Made by a program: the position numbers and the translations under genes. A stretch of 64,000 bases of DNA from Nannocystis punicea (GTDB taxonomy: Bacteria; Myxococcota_A; Polyangia; Nannocystales; Nannocystaceae), in assembly GCF_026965555.1 (NCBI RefSeq), contig NZ_CP114040.1, positions 1,426,001-1,490,000 of the forward strand, read 5' to 3'. Positions 58,569 to 64,000 of this stretch are shown piece by piece. Within the stretch, counting starts at the first letter, position 1. Each line of letters begins with the position of its first letter. Under the pieces are notes generated by a model. It saw nothing but the letters and a program-made list of their open reading frames with translations, had not been told where the DNA came from and made no database searches.

Positions 58569-59213
58569 ATGCGAGGCCGCGAGCTCGGCGACTTCGAATT
58601 GCTCGAGGCGTGGAGCGCGGGCGACTCCCAGGCCGGCGACGCGCTGGCTCGCCGCCACTACGGCGGCGTCCTGCGCTTCTTCGACCTGCGGGCCGCGAGC
58701 CACGCCGAGGACCTGACGCAGAAGACCTTCCTGGCGTGCACGACGGCGATCGCCAACATGCGCGAGCGCGTCAGCTTCCGCGCGTTCCTGTTCGGCATCG
58801 CCAAAAACCAGCTGCTGCACCACATCCGCAGTCGGTCCCGCGCCGCGCCGACCTTCGACTTCGACGACCTGCAGACGGGCGACCCGGCGGCGACGCCGAG
58901 CCGCGTGGTCGCGATGTACGAGGAGCAGCGGCTGCTGCTGCGGGCGATGCAGCTGCTCGCGGTCGAGGCGCAGATGGTGCTGCAGATGTTCTACTGGGAG
59001 GGCCTGAGCAACCGCGAGATCGCCGACGCCCTCGGTGTGCCGCTCAGCACGGTCACGACCCGCGTGTCGCGGGCCCGCCAGGCGCTGGAGCGGGCGGTCG
59101 CGCAGATCCCCGGCCTCGATCGTCACCGCACCCTGCTGCTCGAGGGCCTCGACAGCTGGGTCGCGTCGATCGCCGAGCTCAGCCTTGGCGAGGCGCCGGC
59201 GCGCGGCTTGTGA
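58569..59213 (+). CDS. ECF-type RNA polymerase sigma factor
   Basis: The product has about 214 residues. Region 2 is seen as 'FDLRAASHAEDLTQKTFLA' with 'FRAFLFGIAKNQLLHHIR', and region 4 as 'EGLSNREIADALGVPLSTVTTRVSRAR' (a helix-turn-helix). There is no extra C-terminal domain. An ATG at 58548 is also possible. The gene is divergent from a Ser/Thr kinase gene, with about 110 bp between starts, an arrangement seen in myxobacteria, where kinase and sigma factor may be linked in regulation. No anti-sigma gene is adjacent. Confidence 0.92.
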   Translation: MRGRELGDFELLEAWSAGDSQAGDALARRHYGGVLRFFDLRAASHAEDLTQKTFLACTTAIANMRERVSFRAFLFGIAKNQLLHHIRSRSRAAPTFDFDDLQTGDPAATPSRVVAMYEEQRLLLRAMQLLAVEAQMVLQMFYWEGLSNREIADALGVPLSTVTTRVSRARQALERAVAQIPGLDRHRTLLLEGLDSWVASIAELSLGEAPARGL

Positions 59214-59244
59214 GCGCCGCGAGGCCCGTGCGACACTGCCGCGG

Positions 59245-60594
59245 ATGCGCAGGGGCTCCGCTGCGTGGGCGATCGTCGCGAGCGTGGCGGGCTGCGTCCC
59301 GCCGCCGTTCCAGTGCGGCGAGGACGCCGCCTGCGACCTGATGCCCGGCGGGCGCTGCGAGGCGGGCCGGTGCAGCTACGAGGCGACGTCGACGACGACC
59401 GGGGGCACGACTGCGCCGACCGGCGGCGAGGTCACGGGCGGCGCGGCGAGCTGCGAGGCGTGGGAGCGGGCGCTGGCGATCCGCGGCAAGGCGACCGGCG
59501 TGGCGCTCGCGGACGACGGCGGGGCGTACGTGGTCGGCTTCACCAGCGAGGTGCCGCTCGAGCTGCGGGCGCTGCGGCTCGACGACGCCGGCGAGGTCGG
59601 GTGGTCACACGCGGTCGACGGGACCGAGAGCCCCAGCGTCGACGACGACACCGATCTGTGGGCGCGCCTGTTCGTGCATCAGGCGGACGAGCTGGTGGTG
59701 GTGTATTCGCGGCGAGATCCGGACGACGTGACGATCACGGTCAAGACCGGGCCGCACGTGCGCCGGCTCGCGGCCGAGGACGGCGCGGTGATCGGCGAGG
59801 CCGACGAGCTGGCGCTGCAGACTCAATCGCTGCGCGGCGTGAGCATGCCGGACGCGAAGACGATGCTGCTCGCGGGGGAGCGCCAGGACGACGTCTGGTA
59901 CCAGAGCGCGGCGCTGCTCGGCGGGGTGTGGTCGCCGGCGTGGCCGGCGGTGCCGGAGCCGTTCGCGCCGGACGCCGACTTCGATTCGCCGGCCATCGCC
60001 CAGGCGATCGCCCTGTCGTCTGTGGGCGACGAGGTCGCGGTCGGCGGCACCTGGAACCTGCCCGACGGCGACGCCTACACCGCGTGGGTCCGTCGTGTCG
60101 CGCTCGCGGACGGGGCGGTCGCGTGCGCGTGCGAGGTCGAGGCGGCGGGGATCGTCGCGCTCTTGCCGGCGGAGGACGGCGGGCTGTTCGTCGCCGGCTA
60201 TCGCCAAGATCGGTCCATGCGCTCGGCGGCGTGGATCGCCCGCCTCGAACCGACCTGCGCGCCCGCGTGCCCGATCGCGTGGGAGCAGTCGATCCCCGGC
60301 GCCGAGGCGGACACCTACTTCGGTCGCGCCGAGCTGGTGCGCGACGCAGTGTTCGCGCTGATGCCCGCGCCGGGCGGCGTGATCGCGGCCGGCACCGTCG
60401 ATCGCGAGCCGTGGGCCGCGCGCTACGCCGACGACGGCGCGGAGCAGTGGGTGATGGAGCGCGGGACGTCTTCCGGTGCGGCGCTGGCGATCGCGGCGTC
60501 GACCGACGCGGCGTGCCTGACCCTCGTCGGCAGCGAGAAGTACGGCAACTACGCCGAGCGCAGGTGGTGGGCGCGGCGCGTGGCGATGCAGTGA
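59245..60594 (+). CDS. Surface lipoprotein with propeller-like repeats
   Basis: The product has 449 residues. 'AWAIVASVAGCVPPP' is a signal peptide with lipobox. A Cys-rich start ('CGEDAACDLMPGGRCEAGRC') and a Thr/Gly linker lead to a domain with repeated strand patterns ('GVALADDGGAYVVGFTSEV', 'VALLPAEDGGLFVAGYRQD', 'APGGVIAAGTVD'), like SBBP or other beta-propellers in this genome type. No enzyme motif. Start 59245 chosen for the signal peptide; the gene begins 31 bp after the sigma factor. Confidence 0.82.
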   Translation: MRRGSAAWAIVASVAGCVPPPFQCGEDAACDLMPGGRCEAGRCSYEATSTTTGGTTAPTGGEVTGGAASCEAWERALAIRGKATGVALADDGGAYVVGFTSEVPLELRALRLDDAGEVGWSHAVDGTESPSVDDDTDLWARLFVHQADELVVVYSRRDPDDVTITVKTGPHVRRLAAEDGAVIGEADELALQTQSLRGVSMPDAKTMLLAGERQDDVWYQSAALLGGVWSPAWPAVPEPFAPDADFDSPAIAQAIALSSVGDEVAVGGTWNLPDGDAYTAWVRRVALADGAVACACEVEAAGIVALLPAEDGGLFVAGYRQDRSMRSAAWIARLEPTCAPACPIAWEQSIPGAEADTYFGRAELVRDAVFALMPAPGGVIAAGTVDREPWAARYADDGAEQWVMERGTSSGAALAIAASTDAACLTLVGSEKYGNYAERRWWARRVAMQ

Positions 60595-60748
60595 TTCCGG
60601 GACGTCCGGCGCGCGCCGGGTGAAGCGTGTGAACGCGCGGACGCGCCGGCGCGGGCGAAGAGGCGCGCGCGGGGTCCGAAAAAAAATCTTTGTGCCGGTG
60701 AGACAAGCCGGGCGGGGCCGGGAACTCCAGCGTCATCAGGAGAGCGCG

Positions 60749-61690
60749 ATGACTCGAATGCGCACCACGAAGACTCTCGACTTGCCCCTGCTCGCCATGC
60801 TCCTCGCCATCGGCTGCGTCGAGGAGGGCGAGGCCGTGCCGGATGACGACGACGCGCCGATCGACGTGGGAGTGGACGTCGAAGAGGATGAAGAAGGACA
60901 GCTGGGCGGCGAGCTCGACGGTCTGGCCGCGATCCCGCCGCCGCCGGGGACGTCGGTGTGGTCGGAGACGCTGTACGACGACGGCTCGACGCGGCAATTC
61001 ATGCTCCACACGACGCCCGAGGGCGAGGTCGTGTTCGAGGAGCTGGTCGAGGACCGGATCTCCGCCGGACCGCCGGAGGAGTCGACCGCGCTCGACGCCT
61101 GCTCGGACGACGCCTACATCCTGACCGGCTGGCGGTGGGAGTCGAAGCTGCGCTGGTACTTCCACGCCGGCTCGACGCCGAGCGAGCTGACCGCGGACGA
61201 CGCGGAGAAGGCGATCAAGGCCGCGACCTCGAACATCACCGGGAGCCACAACAGCTGCGGCTTGGCCGACGAGGTCGGGGCGTCGCACGAGTACCTCGGG
61301 CGCAAGAGCAAGGCCGCGAACATCAGCACCGGCGGAAACTGTCTGGCGGCGGACGGCGTCAACGTGGTCTCGTTCGGCGACCTGCCCGCGGGGACGCTGG
61401 CGACCGCGTGCGTGTGGTTCAGCGGCGGCGTGGCCAAGGAGGGCGACGTGCAGCTCAACAAGGCCGATCACGAGTGGACGACGAGCCCGGGCTCGGCCAC
61501 GTGTGCGCAGCAGTTCAGCGTGAGGGCGGTGATGACCCACGAGCGCGGTCACACCTTCGGCCTCGGCCACGTCGGCGAGGGCTCGCACGGCCGGCTGACG
61601 ATGAGCCCGACGATCGACGGGCCGTGCCAGGACAGCGAGTCGACGCTCGGCGAGGGCGACGTCGCGGGGCTGCGGGCGCTCTACGGGTGA
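60749..61690 (+). CDS. Matrixin-like (M10) zinc metalloprotease lipoprotein
   Basis: The product has 313 residues. 'LLAMLLAIGCVEEG' is a lipobox (C23), followed by a very acidic stretch (DDDD, EEDEE) that may act as a propeptide or linker. The catalytic domain has the complete zinc motif H264-E-R-G-H268-TFGLG-H274 and a Met-turn ('LTMSP'). AGGAG precedes the ATG. Four Cys may form disulfides. A surface or secreted protease is expected; the substrate is unknown. It begins a likely operon with the next two genes (33 bp spacing each). Confidence 0.92.
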   Translation: MTRMRTTKTLDLPLLAMLLAIGCVEEGEAVPDDDDAPIDVGVDVEEDEEGQLGGELDGLAAIPPPPGTSVWSETLYDDGSTRQFMLHTTPEGEVVFEELVEDRISAGPPEESTALDACSDDAYILTGWRWESKLRWYFHAGSTPSELTADDAEKAIKAATSNITGSHNSCGLADEVGASHEYLGRKSKAANISTGGNCLAADGVNVVSFGDLPAGTLATACVWFSGGVAKEGDVQLNKADHEWTTSPGSATCAQQFSVRAVMTHERGHTFGLGHVGEGSHGRLTMSPTIDGPCQDSESTLGEGDVAGLRALYG

Positions 61691-61723
61691 CCTCGAGGGA
61701 TTCAGCGAGAAAGGAGTGGACGT

Positions 61724-62578
61724 ATGAAAATCGGCGCGACCATCGTCAAGGACGAGATCGGGTACTGGAAGCCCAAGCTGGCGAAGAACGAGTGGATGCG
61801 GATCTTCCCCAACTCGGACGGGATGCTGCCGTCGTGGAGCGACCCGCGGTTCGTGTACATGAAGGACGTCGGCGGCCAGCCGTTCGCGTCGACCAAGCTC
61901 GACGGCGACACCGACAAGATCAAGGCGCTGCGGACGCGGCTGCTGGAGCTGCCGGACTGGATCTCGACGCTGTGGCTGACCGATCGCCACGAGCCCGAGG
62001 GCGACTTCACTGCGTCGCAGTACAAGGCGCACTTCAAGCTCTACTACGACATGATCAAGGGCCTGCCGGCGGCGATCCGCGCGCGCGTCCAGTGCGGGCC
62101 GGTGCTGACCCGCCAGGCGACCGAGAACTCCGGCGGCCTCGGCACCTACGCGACCTACGACCCCGGCGTCGGCGACTTCTTCGGCGTCGACATGTACGGC
62201 AACTCGTGGGGCTCGGGCGGCAAGGCGGCGACGTCGTACGTCGACCCGAAGACGTTCCTCGCCAAGGTCAAGGCCTACGATTCGAAGGGCCGGCAGAAGC
62301 TGTTCCCGGAGATCGGTTACGTCGGCCTGCCCTTCGACGCCGACGGCAGCAAGCGCGCGGCGTGGATCGGCGGGATCACCGAGGAGCTCAAGACCTGGTC
62401 CAACTTCGTCGGCTACATCTGGTGGAACGCCAACGGCAAGGAGGGCAGCTCGATCTCCGGCCTCGGGACCAAGCGTTACTTCCAGCTCGATCGCCGCCAC
62501 ACCGGCACCGACGGCTCCTATAAAATTCTCAACCCGGCCCACCCGCTGAACAAGCTCAACGGCTACAAGGGGATCTGA
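61724..62578 (+). CDS. TIM-barrel glycoside-hydrolase-like protein, no signal peptide
   Basis: The product has 284 residues. 'TLWLTDRHEPEGDFTASQY', 'GVDMYGNSWG' and 'KLFPEIGYVGLPF' look like the strand ends of a (beta/alpha)8 barrel, with candidate acid residues in 'HEPEGD' and 'PEIG', similar to GH26-like or phage-associated hydrolase-like proteins. 'VGYIWWNANG' near the end is also typical. AAAGGAG precedes ATG 61724. No signal peptide is present even though it sits between genes for exported proteins. The substrate is not known. Confidence 0.72.
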   Translation: MKIGATIVKDEIGYWKPKLAKNEWMRIFPNSDGMLPSWSDPRFVYMKDVGGQPFASTKLDGDTDKIKALRTRLLELPDWISTLWLTDRHEPEGDFTASQYKAHFKLYYDMIKGLPAAIRARVQCGPVLTRQATENSGGLGTYATYDPGVGDFFGVDMYGNSWGSGGKAATSYVDPKTFLAKVKAYDSKGRQKLFPEIGYVGLPFDADGSKRAAWIGGITEELKTWSNFVGYIWWNANGKEGSSISGLGTKRYFQLDRRHTGTDGSYKILNPAHPLNKLNGYKGI

Positions 62579-62611
62579 CGATCCGCCATCATCGAAAGGA
62601 ATCAGCACACC

Positions 62612-63835
62612 ATGGATCGTCGCCAATTCCTCGGACTCGCCTCGTTCGCCGGCCTCTCGGTCGCCTCCCTCGACGCGCTCGCCCGCCCCGGGTCGCGCGG
62701 CGGGCTCCTGCCGCTGGCAGAGACGTACAGGGGGCCGCTGTTCCTGACGATCAACGCCCGCGGCGGCTGGGACCCGACCCTGCTGTGCGATCCCAAGGGG
62801 TCGGCCGGCGGCGCGGACGTCGACGCGGTCAATGATTCGTTCCTCACCCGCGACATCGCCGCGACCGCCAGCGGGATCCGCCACGCGCCGCTGGCAGACT
62901 TCCGGCGCTTCTTCGAGAAACACGACCGTCGATTGCTGGTGATCAACGGCGTGCAGGTCGGCACCCGCGGTCACGCCGACGGGGCTCGCCACACGTGGTC
63001 GGGCCGGCTCGCCGACGACACTCCGAGCTTCGCGGCGCTGGTCACCGCGGTCCACGGCGGTGCGCGGGAGACCGGCTACCTCAGCTTCGGCGGCTACGAC
63101 GAGACCGCGGGGATGGTCGCGCGGCTGCGCGGCGCGGACTCGCGGGCGCCGGCCCGCGCCGAGAACTTCGACCGCGTCGCCGACGACGCGGTGCGCTTCG
63201 ACCAGCTCGGCACGGTGTACGCGGCGCGCACCGGCGCTGACGAGCTGCGGGCGCTGCAGCGCCGGCTGCCGGCGCTCGACGAGGGGCCCAACCCGCTGAT
63301 CCGGCAGATCCAGGTCGCGCTGGCGGCGTACCGCGCCGGGGTCACCGTCGCGGTCAACCTCGAGCTCGACGGCTTCGACACCCACGTCGATCACGACGCC
63401 GAGCACGTGCCGCTGCTGGCGCGGCTGCTCGCGGCCCTCGACTTCGCCGGCGAGGAGGCCGAGCGCCAGGGCGTGGCCGACGAGCTGGTGATCGTGGTCG
63501 GCTCGGAGTTCGGCCGCACCCCCGAGTACAACGCGCTCCGCGGCAAGGACCACTGGCCGGTGACGAGCGTGCTGGCGATGGGCAAGGGCATCACCGGCGG
63601 CCGGGTCGTCGGCGCGACGAGCGAGCGGTGCGAAGCGCTGCGCGTCGAGCCGGGCAGCCTCGCAGTCGGCGACCGCGGTGTGCACATCGAGCCGAAGCAC
63701 GTGCACCAGGAGCTGCGACGCCTCGCCGGCATCACCGAGGCGTGCGAGGCGCTGTATCCGCTCGAGGTCGCCGACGGCGAGGACCTGAGCCTGTTCGGCA
63801 GAGGTGGGTCCTCGCATTCGGAGAGGGTGTCGTGA
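62612..63835 (+). CDS. DUF1501 protein with Tat-like signal
   Basis: The product has 407 residues. 'MDRRQFLGLASFAGLSVASL' is a Tat-like signal (RRQFL). The core has 'LTINARGGWDPTLLCDP', 'NGVQVGTRGHADGARHTWSG', 'FDTHVDHDAEHVP' and 'VIVVGSEFGRTPEYN', as in DUF1501, an alkaline-phosphatase/sulfatase-like fold. GAAAGGA lies upstream of the ATG. DUF1501 proteins accompany DUF1800 or DUF1592-type partners; here the partners are absent, but the DUF1552/DUF1588 pair at 40-44 kb is of related nature. Activity unknown. Confidence 0.93.
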   Translation: MDRRQFLGLASFAGLSVASLDALARPGSRGGLLPLAETYRGPLFLTINARGGWDPTLLCDPKGSAGGADVDAVNDSFLTRDIAATASGIRHAPLADFRRFFEKHDRRLLVINGVQVGTRGHADGARHTWSGRLADDTPSFAALVTAVHGGARETGYLSFGGYDETAGMVARLRGADSRAPARAENFDRVADDAVRFDQLGTVYAARTGADELRALQRRLPALDEGPNPLIRQIQVALAAYRAGVTVAVNLELDGFDTHVDHDAEHVPLLARLLAALDFAGEEAERQGVADELVIVVGSEFGRTPEYNALRGKDHWPVTSVLAMGKGITGGRVVGATSERCEALRVEPGSLAVGDRGVHIEPKHVHQELRRLAGITEACEALYPLEVADGEDLSLFGRGGSSHSERVS

Positions 63836-63946
63836 TTGTCGCCGCGGCGGCGGCGGTGAAGCACGAACTGCAGCGACATCTGCGATTGTAGTGTGTCGAC
63901 GATCTCGCAAGGACATCCCGTGGTGCCGTGATACCGTCGCGGTTCG

Positions 63947-64000
63947 ATGGTTCGACGGCACCTCAGGCTCCTCGCTCCGCTCATGATGCTGCTCGGCTGC
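63947..64000 (+). CDS. Start of a lipoprotein gene, cut by the window end
   Basis: The last 18 codons read MVRRHLRLLAPLMMLLGC: two Arg residues, a hydrophobic stretch and a lipobox ending in Cys as the last visible residue. The pattern is exactly that of the other lipoproteins in the window. The rest of the gene lies outside. It begins 111 bp after the DUF1501 stop; a GGACATCC sequence precedes it at about 63911. Confidence 0.75.
   Translation, partial: MVRRHLRLLAPLMMLLGC

Noticed and set aside
59741..63961. Minus-strand open frame of about 1400 codons
   Set aside because: Antisense to five well-supported plus-strand genes; Arg/His/Asp/Pro-rich with no domain.

Overview
The window looks like chromosomal DNA of a very GC-rich myxobacterium, most likely of the Nannocystis/Plesiocystis type. 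The evidence is an unusual density of secreted proteins. At least seventeen predicted lipoproteins have a lipobox Cys followed by a Thr/Ser/Gly/Asp-rich linker, four proteins end in a MYXO-CTERM-like tail (Cys motif, hydrophobic helix, Arg cluster), and there are Cys-rich DUF4215 ('CGDG..GE.CDDG') repeats. This taxonomic call is inference from protein style, not from a marker gene.

Layout. 0-10.5 kb: 3' end of an M16-type peptidase gene, a Cys-rich lipoprotein, an SDR oxidoreductase, two unknowns, an IgGFc-binding-domain lipoprotein, a gamma-glutamyltransferase and a MYXO-CTERM beta-helix protein. 10.8-13.8 kb: one 1007-residue protein with four domains (MJ1316, EEP nuclease, 2H phosphoesterase, nucleotidyltransferase), which reads as a one-polypeptide RNA end-processing or repair enzyme. 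14-30.5 kb: SBBP-type, DUF4215/lamin-tail, Sel1-like and other lipoproteins, with an HbpS/GlcG protein, a NUDIX hydrolase, a TRIC-type membrane protein and a DUF1906 protein between them. 30.8-32.3 kb: a complete IS630-family element, inserted exactly at the stop codon of a second MYXO-CTERM beta-helix gene. 32.3-43.8 kb: that gene, an alpha/beta-hydrolase lipoprotein, a GST, an orphan histidine kinase, a CAP-domain MYXO-CTERM protein, a lipoprotein, and a DUF1552 / DUF1588-1585 pair.

44.2-48.2 kb is a compact, translationally coupled four-gene island with visibly less GC-biased codons: a DUF2169 chaperone, a thiolase-fold protein without its catalytic Cys, a DUF4150 PAAR-like protein with a deaminase-like C-terminal region, and a SUKH/SMI1 immunity protein. 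It is best read as an orphan type VI secretion effector cassette. 48.4-64 kb: an RsbR-like PAS-STAS protein, further surface proteins, a serine beta-lactamase-like lipoprotein, an LRR protein, a Ser/Thr kinase in an apparent operon with a frameshifted TPR gene and divergent from an ECF sigma factor, a matrixin metalloprotease, a TIM-barrel-like protein, a DUF1501 protein, and the first 18 codons of another lipoprotein.

Throughout the window there is a family of short perfect or near-perfect hairpins built on TGTCC..GGACA / GGACATGTCC. Most intergenic copies lie just after stop codons, several between convergent genes, where they could act as 3'-end or terminator structures. Others are inside genes and are translated. 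A second, smaller repeat family (CTGCYACGAATG) clusters at 8.6-8.9 kb and recurs at 53.2 kb. No tRNA, rRNA or CRISPR array was seen.
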